Source of the DNA: Ursidibacter maritimus
GTDB lineage: Bacteria; Pseudomonadota; Gammaproteobacteria; Enterobacterales; Pasteurellaceae
Direction: 5' to 3'
Length of the DNA: 64,000 nt
Assembly: GCF_009761395.1 (NCBI RefSeq)
Contig: NZ_LEKN01000013.1
Location: forward strand, 372,001 to 436,000
In this document: positions 37,511-47,395 of the stretch, piece after piece
Numbering within the stretch: the stretch's first letter is position 1
Layout of the letters: each line of letters opens with the position of its first letter
Position numbers and translations under genes: made by a program
The notes under the pieces: model-generated
What the model was told of the DNA's origin: nothing
The model's input: only the letters and a program-made list of their open reading frames with translations
Databases searched by the model: none

Positions 37511-37948
37511 GTGAAACAAGTCCAATTTTACCTTCTAAGCCAAGAACATTCAGGAGAGCTACTTTCAAGCGAAGCCTTAGCTTGTGATTTAGCCGCTAAT
37601 GCGTGGCGAGCAGGCAAAAGAGTTATAATCACTTGTGAAACAGAACAACAAGCCTTAACGATTGATGAAGCGTTATGGGCAAGAGACCCTGAACAATTTG
37701 TCCCCCATAATCTATCGGGTGAAGCTACAACTTATGCCACCCCAATTGAAATTTCGTGGCAAGGTAAACGTAATGCTCAACGTCGAGATGTGTTGATTTC
37801 ATTACAATCGCAACTCCCTGAATTTATTAACAGTTTCACGCATATTATTGATTTTGTCCCTGTTTCAGAAAACGAAAAAGCCCTAGCAAGAGAACGCTAC
37901 AAACAGTATCGCCAACTCGGATGGCAGCTGAGTACGGAGCAGGTGTGA
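37511..37948 (+). CDS. holC: DNA polymerase III chi subunit
   Basis: 145 residues from a GTG start with AGGGA upstream. Resembles HolC: KQVQFYLLSQEH, ACDLAANAWRAGKRVIITCETEQQA, DEALWARDPEQFVPHNLSGE, QRRDVLISLQ. Chi joins psi in the clamp loader and binds the acidic C-terminal tip of SSB, linking the replisome to coated lagging strand. In relatives holC precedes valS; here it stands alone, followed by IS debris. Confidence 0.93.
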   Translation: MKQVQFYLLSQEHSGELLSSEALACDLAANAWRAGKRVIITCETEQQALTIDEALWARDPEQFVPHNLSGEATTYATPIEISWQGKRNAQRRDVLISLQSQLPEFINSFTHIIDFVPVSENEKALARERYKQYRQLGWQLSTEQV

Positions 37949-37969
37949 TAAAAAATAAAATAAATATAC

Positions 37970-37998
37970 AAATCTCCCTTAATCCATCTTTGCTAAAG
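37970..37998. repeat. Dispersed hairpin element, copy 2
   Basis: AAATCTCCCTTAATCCATCT then TTGCTAAAG, a degenerate copy of the element at 26502-26537. Confidence 0.4.
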
Positions 37999-38048
37999 TA
38001 AATAGTTTTTTTGCCTAATTTATATACAGTGCAGTAATTAAATTTTAA

Positions 38049-38070
38049 GAGCTGTAGTAGATTAGCTCTA
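38049..38070. repeat. Hairpin sharing a core with 41717-41738
   Basis: AGAGCT-GTAGTAGATT-AGCTCT. The related hairpin GGGGCT-GAAGTAGATT-AGCCCC has the loop almost unchanged and the arms altered in a pairing-preserving way. Confidence 0.5.
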
Positions 38071-38071
38071 A

Positions 38072-38221
38072 ATTTATACGGATTTAGCAAGATTGCAAGC
38101 TGATTTAAATGAATGGTCAAGTTATTATAACCATTATCGGACACTTCAGGGAAAATGTGCTGTGAAAGAACAACGATGGCAATGTTACTTGATGGAAAAC
38201 GTATTTGGGTGGAAAAGTTAA
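38072..38221 (+). pseudogene. C-terminal remnant of an integrase-type transposase
   Basis: Frame ending at TAA 38219-38221 reads DLARLQADLNEWSSYYNHYR, TLQGKCAVKEQRWQCYLMEN and VFGWKS. The pattern LxxLQxDLxEWxxYYNxxRxHQGK is typical of rve-domain transposases of the IS481/IS3 kind. A stop precedes the frame and the catalytic part is gone. The next bases, GCTCAAATCAATCTGACAAC, may be the outer end of the element. A hairpin AACTGT / AACAGTT with a T-run follows near 38240-38265. Confidence 0.6.
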
Positions 38222-38495
38222 GCTCAAATCAATCTGACAACAACTGTAATTTTAAACAGTTTTTTTCAATTTAAGTTTGCTCTTCTAGAATTGATGTTGA
38301 TTGAGTAAGTGGGCTATTTTAGTGATTGATTTTGCCTGAATGTGTAAAACTATTATTTTTTCACGTTCAAATAAGTTAAGATGCTCGTAAGTATTCATAG
38401 AGTGTATTGCTTTCGCTGTGCTTTACAAATTATATCGTTTCTTTCTCGGAACTTTTTAATTATTGCACTTAGATTGTAAATTCAAAGGATAATCA
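38222..38495 (+). other. bioB upstream region
   Basis: Contains the hairpin after the IS remnant and the presumed bioB promoter. No BirA-type operator (TTGTAAACC / GGTTTACAA) was found. Confidence 0.5.
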
Positions 38496-39500
38496 ATGAC
38501 GACCTTTAATCTTCGCTTAAAAGCTAAAAGTGAATTAACACCACATCCAACGGCACAATATTGGCGTAAATGCCAAGTCGAAGAATTATTTGAAATGCCG
38601 TTTATGGAGCTAGTTTTTAAAGCAGCTCAAGTGCATCGCGAGCATTTTAATCCACAAGAAATTCAGCTTTCTACCTTGCTCTCAATCAAAACAGGTGGTT
38701 GCCCTGAAGATTGTGAATATTGTCCGCAATCTGCCCGCTATGATACAGGGCTAGAACGCCAAACAATACTTGATGTTGAAGAGATCTTAGAAAAAGCCAA
38801 AATAGCAAAAGCTCGTGGGGCAAGCCGTTTTTGTATGGGTGCTGCGTGGCGAGGACCAAAACCAAAAGATATCAATACCGTTTCCAAAATCATTTCAGCG
38901 GTGAAAGATCTGGGTTTAGAAACTTGTGGCACTTTTGGTATGTTAGAAGATGGAATGGCGGAAGATCTCAAAAATGCAGGATTAGATTACTACAACCATA
39001 ATTTAGACACTGATCCTGAGCGTTACCATAAAGTGATTCATACCCGTAGCCACGATGATCGAATGGATACGCTCGGCAAAGTACGCAATGCGGGCTTAAA
39101 AGTCTGTTGTGGTGGTATTGTAGGAATGAATGAAACTCGCCCTGAACGAGCGGGGTTAATTGCAAGTCTTGCCAATCTAGACCCACAACCCGAAAGTGTT
39201 CCGATCAACCAACTCGTTAAAGTTGAAGGTACGCCACTAGCAGAAGCGGAAGATCTTGACTGGACAGAATTTGTTCGCACCATTGCTGTAGCTCGCATTA
39301 CTATGCCAACAAGCTATGTTCGTTTATCTGCTGGACGTGGCAATATGCCTGAAGCAATGCAGGCACTCTGTTTTATGGCGGGAGCAAACTCTATTTTCTA
39401 TGGTGATAAACTTCTCACTACTGAAAATCCTGAAGAAGATCACGATAGACAATTGATGGATAAATTGGATCTCTATCCATTAAGCTATCAAGCCGCATAA
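38496..39500 (+). CDS. bioB: Biotin synthase
   Basis: 334-residue radical SAM enzyme inserting sulfur into dethiobiotin. The radical SAM cluster motif is [11 protein letters not shown] (CxxxCxxC, about 69-76); the [2Fe-2S] ligands include the Cys in [10 protein letters not shown] and [18 protein letters not shown] and the conserved Arg in [14 protein letters not shown] are present. AAGGAT precedes the ATG. No other bio gene is nearby, so bioB is solitary here. Confidence 0.96.
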   Translation: MTTFNLRLKAKSELTPHPTAQYWRKCQVEELFEMPFMELVFKAAQVHREHFNPQEIQLSTLLSIKTGGCPEDCEYCPQSARYDTGLERQTILDVEEILEKAKIAKARGASRFCMGAAWRGPKPKDINTVSKIISAVKDLGLETCGTFGMLEDGMAEDLKNAGLDYYNHNLDTDPERYHKVIHTRSHDDRMDTLGKVRNAGLKVCCGGIVGMNETRPERAGLIASLANLDPQPESVPINQLVKVEGTPLAEAEDLDWTEFVRTIAVARITMPTSYVRLSAGRGNMPEAMQALCFMAGANSIFYGDKLLTTENPEEDHDRQLMDKLDLYPLSYQAA

Positions 39501-39533
39501 TTTTACAAGCATAAATACTAAAGTCGCTTACTT

Positions 39534-39563
39534 TCTTTATACTAAAGATACTGAGCGATTTTT
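39534..39563 (+). terminator. Possible bioB terminator
   Basis: TCGCT (39534-39538) pairs with AGCGA (39554-39558), with further weak internal pairing, then TTTTTC. Confidence 0.45.
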
Positions 39564-39609
39564 CTCTTTGTATTGATAATGTAAGCGGTCAGCTTCCAGC
39601 TTTTTGTAA

Positions 39610-40407
39610 CTAACCACTCAACAGTAGCCCATCATCACTTAATGATTCGTGACGATTTTGCTCAAATAAGCGAAGTAAATCAGGTACGTCCATCTGTTTA
39701 CGATTTTCACCAGAAACATCAAAGGCCACCTGTCCTTGATGTAACATCACTGTACGGTCGCCATAATCGAGAGCTTGTCGCATTGAGTGAGTTACCATTA
39801 AAGTGGTGAGTTTCTGCTCTCTAACGATTTTATTTGTCAGTTCAAGTACAAAAGCGGTGGTTTTAGGATCAAGAGCTGCGGTATGTTCATCAAGTAATAA
39901 GATACTAGAAGGTTGTAAAGATGCCATCAGTAAACTCACTGCCTGACGTTGTCCACCCGATAAACGCCCCATTTGGTCGGTTAAACGGTTTTCTAGCCCT
40001 AGCCCTAATAATGATAGTTTTTCTCGGAAATGCTCACGCAATTGGCGATTTAAAGCAAAGCCGAATCCCCTTTTTTGTCCACGTTGATACGCTAGAGCCA
40101 TATTTTCTTCAATCGTGAGCGATTCGCAAGTACCAGCCATTGGATCTTGAAATACTCGAGCAACTAAATTTGCTCTCTGCCAACTTGTTGTTTGACTAAC
40201 GTCTTTACCTTGAATAAGAATGTTGCCAGAATCAACACGACATTCACCACTAATTGCATTTAGCAGTGTCGATTTACCTGCACCATTACTGCCAATGACA
40301 CAGACAAATTCACCCTCGGCAACATCAAGTGATAATCCTCGTAAAACAGGGTTTTCAATAGCAGTTCCTTTATTAAAGGTAATAAACAGGTTGCGTAGTT
40401 CAATCAT
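39610..40407 (-). CDS. ABC transporter ATP-binding protein, amino-acid type (TrpZ-like)
   Basis: 265 residues. Walker A GSNGAGKST (about 38-46), Q-loop FQDPMAGTCE, signature LSGGQRQAVS, Walker B ILLLDEHTAALDP and switch VTHSM are all intact. It powers the permease encoded immediately upstream with no intergenic space. The pair resembles BPD_transp_2 systems annotated as tryptophan/tyrosine importers, supported by a TrpR-like operator before the permease. No substrate-binding protein gene is present in the operon. Confidence 0.85.
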   Translation of the reverse strand: MIELRNLFITFNKGTAIENPVLRGLSLDVAEGEFVCVIGSNGAGKSTLLNAISGECRVDSGNILIQGKDVSQTTSWQRANLVARVFQDPMAGTCESLTIEENMALAYQRGQKRGFGFALNRQLREHFREKLSLLGLGLENRLTDQMGRLSGGQRQAVSLLMASLQPSSILLLDEHTAALDPKTTAFVLELTNKIVREQKLTTLMVTHSMRQALDYGDRTVMLHQGQVAFDVSGENRKQMDVPDLLRLFEQNRHESLSDDGLLLSG

Positions 40408-41343
40408 TTATTGCCCCTTCTTCATTGAAAACTTTTGTTTAAATTTAGGAATCACTAATACAGCAACAACCAATAATGCAGTGATCAGGTTAAGATCTTG
40501 TGGACCTAAACCAATACCGTTCAGTGTTTCATTATTAAGAGCAAGTGCAATAAAGAAACGGTATAAAATAGAACCTACAATAACCGCAAAGGTCAGCCAA
40601 ATAATACGTTTAGCAGAGAAAATCGCCTCGCCAATAATCACAGCGGCAAGCCCAATAACAATTGTCCCTACCCCAATAGAAATATCGAAACCACCGTTAC
40701 TTTGCACATATAAGCTACCTGCAAGTGCAATAAGCCCATTTGAAATTGCCATTCCCAGTAAAGTCATTTTATTGATCGCAATCCCCTGTGCTTTAGCCAT
40801 TCGAGCGTTTGTTCCCGTTGCTCGTACCGCTAAACCGACTTGAGTAGCAAAAAAGAGATCAAATAATAATTTGGCAATAATCACCACGAAGATTGCAATC
40901 AGTAGGCGAACAATCGCTAGTTGTAAGTCATCACTAGCAAAAATACTATCGTAAACCGTTGGATCGCCTAACAGAGAAACGTTTGGTTTCCCCATTATGC
41001 GTAGATTTATTGAATAGAGAGCAATCATCATTAAGATACTGGCTAATAATTTTTCAATCTTAAAGCCAATGTGCAAACTTGCAGTGATAACTCCTGCAAT
41101 CGCCCCAGCAAACATACCAAATAACGTTGCAACCCAAGGATCAATGTTGTTAAGGATACATAACACACAAACACCACCGCCAAGAGGGAAGCTACCATCT
41201 GCAGTTAAATCTGGGAAATCTAAGATTTTATAAGAGATCAGCACACCTAACGCAACTAAAGCATAAATAAGCCCTAATTCTAATGCACCTATCCAGGTAA
41301 TATTAGTTAAAAATAAACTCAAAAATTGTAATAAGGAATCCAT
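40408..41343 (-). CDS. ABC transporter permease (BPD_transp_2 family, TrpY-like)
   Basis: 311 residues, about nine hydrophobic helices. LDFPDLTADGSFPLGG and GLAVRATGTNARMAKAQGI are conserved in the LivH/RbsC-like permeases of the putative tryptophan/tyrosine ABC family; the second is the EAA-like loop contacting the ATPase. First gene of its operon. A near-palindromic TrpR-type site lies three bases before the start codon. The family normally has a lipoprotein or periplasmic binding protein as first gene; here it is missing. Confidence 0.82.
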   Translation of the reverse strand: MDSLLQFLSLFLTNITWIGALELGLIYALVALGVLISYKILDFPDLTADGSFPLGGGVCVLCILNNIDPWVATLFGMFAGAIAGVITASLHIGFKIEKLLASILMMIALYSINLRIMGKPNVSLLGDPTVYDSIFASDDLQLAIVRLLIAIFVVIIAKLLFDLFFATQVGLAVRATGTNARMAKAQGIAINKMTLLGMAISNGLIALAGSLYVQSNGGFDISIGVGTIVIGLAAVIIGEAIFSAKRIIWLTFAVIVGSILYRFFIALALNNETLNGIGLGPQDLNLITALLVVAVLVIPKFKQKFSMKKGQ

Positions 41344-41345
41344 TA

Positions 41346-41363
41346 ATACTACTTTACTAGTAC
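41346..41363 (-). promoter_or_regulatory. TrpR-like operator before the ABC transporter
   Basis: Minus strand GTACTAGTAAAGTAGTAT matches the trp operator consensus GTACTAGTTAACTAGTAC at 15 of 18 positions, including a perfect left half. It is three bases upstream of the permease ATG. A TAGAAT -10 candidate lies just before it, so bound repressor would sit over the transcription start or early transcript. Confidence 0.65.
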
Positions 41364-41426
41364 AAAAACATAGGGTGATTCTACGCTATTTTGCGTAAAA
41401 AAACAGTTTTTTTGTAAATTTTTTTG

Positions 41427-41442
41427 ACGCAAACCTTTGCGT
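41427..41442. promoter_or_regulatory. Inverted repeat in the ABC / ygjV-like intergenic region
   Basis: ACGCAAA-CC-TTTGCGT, with a further TTGCGT at about 41390. Could be an operator for either divergent gene; identity unknown. Confidence 0.35.
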
Positions 41443-41515
41443 TAAAAACAGCTACCGACAAAAAGAAAAATTCTGATTAGAATAAATGAACTCATTGTTA
41501 AACAAGGAAAAGAAA

Positions 41516-41734
41516 ATGAACTATATTGAAATTTTAGGCTATGTTGCAATGCTACTTGTCGCAGGATCATTCCTATTAAAAGATGTGATTAAACTACGTT
41601 TAGTCAATGCTATCGGCGGCGTTTGCTTTGTTATATATGGATTGGTAATAGGTTCATTACCTGTAGCTGGGCTAAATATTTTTGTTGTATGTGTAAATAC
41701 TTATTACATTTTAAAAGGGGCTGAAGTAGATTAG
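41516..41734 (+). CDS. Small YgjV-like membrane protein
   Basis: 72 residues from the ATG at 41516, preceded by AAGGAAAAG; an ATG ten codons earlier lacks a site. Three hydrophobic helices: ILGYVAMLLVAGSFLLKDVI, RLVNAIGGVCFVIYGLVIG and LNIFVVCVNTYYILKG. The GSFLxKDxxxLRxxNxxGxxxFxxYG pattern resembles half of YgjV-family proteins. Function unknown. Its stop codon lies inside a perfect hairpin (41717-41738). Confidence 0.65.
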   Translation: MNYIEILGYVAMLLVAGSFLLKDVIKLRLVNAIGGVCFVIYGLVIGSLPVAGLNIFVVCVNTYYILKGAEVD

Positions 41735-41738
41735 CCCC
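41717..41738 (+). terminator. Hairpin over the stop codon of the small membrane protein
   Basis: GGGGCT-GAAGTAGATT-AGCCCC, stem of six G/C-rich pairs, no T-run. Possible terminator or mRNA end stabiliser; related to 38049-38070. Confidence 0.4.
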
Positions 41739-41774
41739 AACAATTATTAGCAACTTACTTGTTCCTATATGCCA

Positions 41775-43058
<1,284 letters not shown>

Positions 43059-43126
43059 TTAATAGCTTATAAAAACACAATAAAAGAAGCGGTGAGATTT
43101 AAGTCATTTTTTGTAAAATGTAGCAC

Positions 43127-43384
43127 CTAGCTAGGCATATTGAGTAAACGTTCTCTTTTCCACTGCTCTTTTGTGAATGTTTTAATGGTTAATGCGTGAA
43201 TGGCATTAGTCGCAAAATATTCAGTTAATGGCGCGTAAATCGTTTGTTGCTGTTTAACCTTTGATAAGGTAGCGAATACATCACTCACAGCAATCACTCC
43301 ATAATGGGAATTTTCACCTTGTACATAAACTTCATCCAGTTCTAAGGTGTTTTTTAAAATTTCTTCAATTTGTTTTGGTTCCAT
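43127..43384 (-). CDS. ibaG: BolA family protein IbaG (YrbA)
   Basis: 85 residues with the BolA fold. It carries the FxKxxxxQQxxxYxPLxE region (LSKVKQQQTIYAPLTEYF) and IHALTIKTFTKEQW. Acts with monothiol glutaredoxins in Fe-S homeostasis and acid response. Its start overlaps the mlaB stop region, between mlaB and murA exactly as in E. coli. Confidence 0.92.
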   Translation of the reverse strand: MEPKQIEEILKNTLELDEVYVQGENSHYGVIAVSDVFATLSKVKQQQTIYAPLTEYFATNAIHALTIKTFTKEQWKRERLLNMPS

Positions 43385-43722
43385 TATTTATTCTCACAAT
43401 ATAAAAAAGACCGTAACCAATCTGATAGATCAAATAGCTCTGCCAAATTATTAACAACTTCAGGCACATTGATCATACAGTTTGAATTCTGTTTTTGATA
43501 ATCGTTTAGTAATTCAATCAATAAACTAAAACCAGCAGAATCTACATGTTGAAGATATTTCAAATCCCAATAGATATGCTGGTTTATTTTTGGTGATAAA
43601 AAAGAAGCACGTTGCTTCCATAATGGTAGCAACGTGTCACGAGTTAATTCACCAAACAATTGAACGATCACACTTTCACTATTTTGTTGGATGTTCCATT
43701 GTAATGGATTTTTGTCTTGCAT
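43384..43722 (-). CDS. mlaB: STAS-domain protein MlaB
   Basis: 112-residue single STAS domain. The conserved HVDSAGFSLLIELLND segment contains the Ser/Thr site at the STAS phosphorylation position. In the MlaFEDB complex it binds the MlaF ATPase and is required for its activity. Seven bases after mlaC. Slightly longer than the E. coli protein. Confidence 0.88.
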   Translation of the reverse strand: MQDKNPLQWNIQQNSESVIVQLFGELTRDTLLPLWKQRASFLSPKINQHIYWDLKYLQHVDSAGFSLLIELLNDYQKQNSNCMINVPEVVNNLAELFDLSDWLRSFLYCENK

Positions 43723-43729
43723 AGAATCT

Positions 43730-44365
43730 TTACTTAAGAGTAATTGGTTGTTTTGCTGATTGTGCCACTTGAGCAGTTAAAGCATCAATGCCTTTTTGGC
43801 GTAAAATACCGCTCCACTCATTTTGCTTGGTTGCGACCATACTTACACCTTCCGCAGCCATATCGTAAGCTTGCCATTCACCTGTTTTACTATTCTTACG
43901 CCATTTAAAATCAAGTTTAATTGGTTGTGCATTACCAGATTGTAAAACATTCACACGAATACTTACGATAGTTTTGTCACCAACAGGTTTCTCTGATTCA
44001 ATTTCAACTTTTTGGTTTGAATATTGGGTTAATACTTGTGCATAAGACTGTTCAATAAATTGGCCAAATGCGTTAAAAAATGCTTCTTTTTGAGCATCTG
44101 TTGTTGAAGACAAGTTTTTACCTAATACCAATTGTCCTGCGTATTTAACGTGAACATGTGGCATTAAATCATTACGAACAATAGTACGTAAGTAATTTGG
44201 ATCTTGCTTAATTTTTGATTGATTAGCTTTAATATCACCAAATAGCTTATCTGCCGTTTGTTGCATTAAAACATATGGACTTGTTGAAGCTACAGCCATA
44301 CCAGAAAATAGAGTTGAAAGCATTACTACACTAGCAACAAAGAATTTTTTTACAATTTTAATCAT
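43730..44365 (-). CDS. mlaC: Periplasmic phospholipid carrier MlaC
   Basis: 211 residues with a Sec signal peptide (IKIVKKFFVASVVMLSTLFSG, cleavage near AVAS). The Tol_Tol/MlaC fold is suggested by SPYVLMQQTADKLFGDIKAN, RTIVRNDLMPHVHVKYAGQL and the FKWRKNSKTGEWQAYDMAAEG segment. It ferries phospholipid between MlaA at the outer membrane and MlaFEDB. The start at 44365 is chosen for GGAG upstream and the signal peptide; the frame is open further upstream. Confidence 0.94.
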   Translation of the reverse strand: MIKIVKKFFVASVVMLSTLFSGMAVASTSPYVLMQQTADKLFGDIKANQSKIKQDPNYLRTIVRNDLMPHVHVKYAGQLVLGKNLSSTTDAQKEAFFNAFGQFIEQSYAQVLTQYSNQKVEIESEKPVGDKTIVSIRVNVLQSGNAQPIKLDFKWRKNSKTGEWQAYDMAAEGVSMVATKQNEWSGILRQKGIDALTAQVAQSAKQPITLK

Positions 44366-44465
44366 TTTGATCTCCAAATATCGATCGAAAAATATTATCG
44401 ATCTAACTATGTAAATAAAAATAGCTGGACACATTCATCTTACTATTTTTAAGTAAAATACTGAC

Positions 44466-44972
44466 TTATTCTGCTTTTGGCTCGGCAGAATCGTCTTTGT
44501 CAGATTTCTTATCACCATATAAGAACTGACCGATTAAATCTTCAAGAACCATCGCAGAGTTAGTATCTGCAAAAGTATCTCCCGCTTTGAGCATTTCTGT
44601 CTCGCCTTCAAGAATAAAGCCTACATTTAATGCAATATATTGTTCACCTAATAAACCTGCGGTTTTGATTGAAAGTGAACTGGTATCAGGAATTTTATTA
44701 AATTGCTGATTTACCGCTAAGGTTACTTTAGGGGTATAAGTTTGAGCATCTAACTGAATATCAGCAACTCGCCCAACCACAACACCACCAACCTTAATTG
44801 GTGCACGGACTTTTAGTCCACCAATATTATCGAAAGTTGCGTAAAGAGTGTAAGTTTTCTCTGACGAAAATCCTTGAACATTGGCAACTCTTAATCCTAA
44901 AAAGACCAATGCTCCGAGTGCGAGTAATACAAATAACCCAACCCAAAATTCATATTTAATTGATTGACGCAT
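44466..44972 (-). CDS. mlaD: MCE-domain protein MlaD
   Basis: 168 residues: an N-terminal transmembrane helix (FWVGLFVLLALGALVFLGL) and a single MCE domain (about 38-115: TLYATFDNIGGLKVRAPIKVGGVVVGRV). It forms the hexameric periplasmic ring of the MlaFEDB lipid transporter. The acidic tail DKKSDKDDSAEPKAE is short compared with the 183-residue E. coli protein. Confidence 0.94.
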   Translation of the reverse strand: MRQSIKYEFWVGLFVLLALGALVFLGLRVANVQGFSSEKTYTLYATFDNIGGLKVRAPIKVGGVVVGRVADIQLDAQTYTPKVTLAVNQQFNKIPDTSSLSIKTAGLLGEQYIALNVGFILEGETEMLKAGDTFADTNSAMVLEDLIGQFLYGDKKSDKDDSAEPKAE

Positions 44973-45083
44973 ATTTTTTCCTTATTGATAGAAAGCTGCT
45001 TATCGTAAGCGGTCTGATTTGACCTATTTTTTGCAAATTAATTTTAACTATTTGTTCTTATGTTACTGTATGGCAATAATTTC

Positions 45084-45860
45084 TTAACCACCAAACATTA
45101 TGGCAGTTAAAATAAAATCTAATCCTAAAACAACTAATGATGAATGAACTACCGTTCTTGTTGTTGCCTGACTAATACCTTCTGATGTTGGCACTGCATC
45201 ATATCCGTTAAATAACGCAATCCAAACAACAGCAAGAGCAAATACGGCACTTTTAATAAAGCCATTGATTAAATCACTTAAGGTTACGCTATTTTGCATG
45301 ACAGACCAAAAGCTACCAGAATCAACACCCTTCCAATCTACACCAACTAATGAACCACCCCAAATTCCGATTGCAGTAAAGATAACAGCTAGCATTGGCA
45401 TTGCCATAACACCAGCCCAAAAACGAGGAGCAACCACGCGTCTGAGCGGATCGATTGCCATCATTTCAAGACTTGAGAGTTGTTCGGTCGCTTTCATTAA
45501 GCCTATTTCAGCTGTCAAAGCAGATCCTGCTCGACCTGCAAATAATAAAGCTGTGACTACAGGACCTAATTCGCGTAATAGAGAAAGAGAAACTAATTGA
45601 CCTAAACTGGTTTCAGCAGAAAAATCGACTAAAACAACGTAGCCCTGTAATCCAAGAACCATACCGATAAATAAGCCTGATAGCATAATGATCAGTAATG
45701 ATTGCACCCCTAAAACGTGTAGTTGCTTGATGAATAATGGAGTGTGTTTACGAAATTCTGGTTTGCCAATTAACGCTCCCCATAACATAAAACTAGATCG
45801 ACCAAATGCTCGTATAAAATGAATGATGGATGCTCCCAACGATGAGATAAATTGAATCAT
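45084..45860 (-). CDS. mlaE: Lipid asymmetry ABC permease MlaE
   Basis: 258-residue permease. [33 protein letters not shown] contains the conserved coupling region, and [20 protein letters not shown] is the family signature. It partners MlaF in the inner membrane. The ATG overlaps the mlaF stop by four bases. A 110-base gap with an uptake sequence separates it from mlaD. Confidence 0.95.
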   Translation of the reverse strand: MIQFISSLGASIIHFIRAFGRSSFMLWGALIGKPEFRKHTPLFIKQLHVLGVQSLLIIMLSGLFIGMVLGLQGYVVLVDFSAETSLGQLVSLSLLRELGPVVTALLFAGRAGSALTAEIGLMKATEQLSSLEMMAIDPLRRVVAPRFWAGVMAMPMLAVIFTAIGIWGGSLVGVDWKGVDSGSFWSVMQNSVTLSDLINGFIKSAVFALAVVWIALFNGYDAVPTSEGISQATTRTVVHSSLVVLGLDFILTAIMFGG

Positions 45861-46657
45861 TGAAAAAGCTCCTTGGTGTAATCTTCCGCAGGGTAATGGA
45901 AACGAACTGGGCCATCTTCTTTTCCTGCAAGAAATTGGACGACTTGAGGATCTTTGCTCGCTTTTAATTCTTCAGGCGTACCTTCAGCAATAATCCGTTT
46001 ATCCGCAATGATGTAGGCATAATCGGCAATACTTAGCACTTCGGTAACATCGTGAGAAACAACAATGGAAGTTAATTCAAGTGCTTCATTTAATTTTTTA
46101 ATTAAACTGACGATAACTCCCATACTAATCGGATCTTGTCCCGTAAAAGGTTCATCATACATAATTAAATCAGGATCTAATGCAATCGCTCTTGCTAATG
46201 CCGCACGCCGAGCCATACCGCCAGACAATTCCGATGGCATTAAATTGGCGGCACCACGTAATCCAACCGCTTCTAATTTCATCAGAACTAATTTTCGGAT
46301 AAGCTCTTCAGGTAAGCGTGTATGCTCACGAATAGGAAATGCAACATTATCAAAGGTAGAAAGATCAGTAAATAACGCTCCTGATTGAAACAACATTCCC
46401 ATTCTTTGACGGATTTTGTAGAGTTCTTTATTTGAGGCTTTGCAAACATCTTCACCATCAAACAGAATTTCGCCGACTTCAGGTAAAATTTGCCCACCAA
46501 TTAGACGTAATAAAGTGGTTTTACCAATCCCAGAAGGCCCCATAATCGCAGTGATTTTGCCTTTTTGTACTTGTAAATTTAAGTTGTCGTAAATTACTCT
46601 CTCCCCTCGTTTAAACGTGAGATTTTTTACTTCAACTAAGTTTTTCGCATTATGCAT
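45857..46657 (-). CDS. mlaF: Lipid asymmetry ABC ATPase MlaF
   Basis: 266 residues. Walker [12 protein letters not shown] (about 39-49), signature [15 protein letters not shown], Walker [17 protein letters not shown]-loop VVSHD. The C-terminal extension ([17 protein letters not shown]) is typical of MlaF, which exchanges it with its partner subunit. First gene of mlaFEDCB-ibaG-murA. Maintains outer membrane lipid asymmetry. Confidence 0.96.
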   Translation of the reverse strand: MHNAKNLVEVKNLTFKRGERVIYDNLNLQVQKGKITAIMGPSGIGKTTLLRLIGGQILPEVGEILFDGEDVCKASNKELYKIRQRMGMLFQSGALFTDLSTFDNVAFPIREHTRLPEELIRKLVLMKLEAVGLRGAANLMPSELSGGMARRAALARAIALDPDLIMYDEPFTGQDPISMGVIVSLIKKLNEALELTSIVVSHDVTEVLSIADYAYIIADKRIIAEGTPEELKASKDPQVVQFLAGKEDGPVRFHYPAEDYTKELFQ

Positions 46658-46754
46658 TGGATCTTCTTAATTTATAAAAATAGTTGCGGATCTTCTATGA
46701 AGGGATAGATAAAGTCAATTAGCTTTAAGTAATTTGACAAAATTATGAAAAAAC

Positions 46755-46785
46755 AGGCATTCAACCAATTACTGATAGAATGCCT
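46755..46785 (-). terminator. dolP terminator
   Basis: AGGCATTC (46755-46762) pairs with GAATGCCT (46778-46785), followed on the minus strand by GTTTTTTC. Confidence 0.75.
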
Positions 46786-46794
46786 TTAAATACA

Positions 46795-47385
46795 TTATTT
46801 TGCGTAGGTGACAACTTTTATTACTTTTGATACACCACGAACGTGACGAGCCTCTTCAGCGGCAGCATTAGCTTGAGAATTAGATAATTGCCCCATTAAA
46901 AAGACTTCGCCATTCTCAGTAATGACTTTAACTTCTGTTGCTTTAACCTCAGAATTAAGCAACAATCTTGATTTAATATTCGTTGTTATCCAACTATCCT
47001 GAGCAATTTGAGCAACACTAATCTTTTCGCCTGTGCGGATTTCATTGTAAATTTCATTTACCCCTTCAACTCCTGCGGCAACACTTTTTGCACTCTCTTT
47101 TGCCGATTCATTAGGTACTTGCCCAATCAATAAAACTTTCCCATTATAAGCAACCACATTAATTCTTGCTTCTTGTTGTAATTGAGCATCTTTATTGAGG
47201 TTAAATGCCACCTTTTCTTCTAAGGTTTCATCATCAATTTGACGGCCTGTCGAACGAGGATCTGTTGCAACCTTAGTGGCTACCGCAGCAGTCCCAACAA
47301 CAGCGGCGGTAATACAACCTTGTAATGAAACTAATGAAAGTGAACAAAGCGCAATTAAACTTACTTTTTTGATCAACATTGACAT
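46795..47385 (-). CDS. dolP: Outer membrane BON lipoprotein DolP (YraP)
   Basis: 196 residues with a lipoprotein signal (lipobox LQGC, Cys24) and two BON domains (about 50-115 and 125-196), e.g. INVVAYNGKVLLIGQVPNES and VKVITENGEVFLMGQLSNSQ. It localises to division sites and supports outer membrane integrity and BAM function. AAGGAG precedes the ATG. Downstream of diaA, as in E. coli yraP. Confidence 0.93.
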   Translation of the reverse strand: MSMLIKKVSLIALCSLSLVSLQGCITAAVVGTAAVATKVATDPRSTGRQIDDETLEEKVAFNLNKDAQLQQEARINVVAYNGKVLLIGQVPNESAKESAKSVAAGVEGVNEIYNEIRTGEKISVAQIAQDSWITTNIKSRLLLNSEVKATEVKVITENGEVFLMGQLSNSQANAAAEEARHVRGVSKVIKVVTYAK

Positions 47386-47395
47386 TCTATTCTCC

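Noticed and set aside
24987-37948. Functional link between the RT's SSB-like tail and the holC gene in the same window
   Set aside because: Chi does bind SSB tips, but the genes are 11 kb apart and holC is a universal housekeeping gene, so proximity is not evidence.
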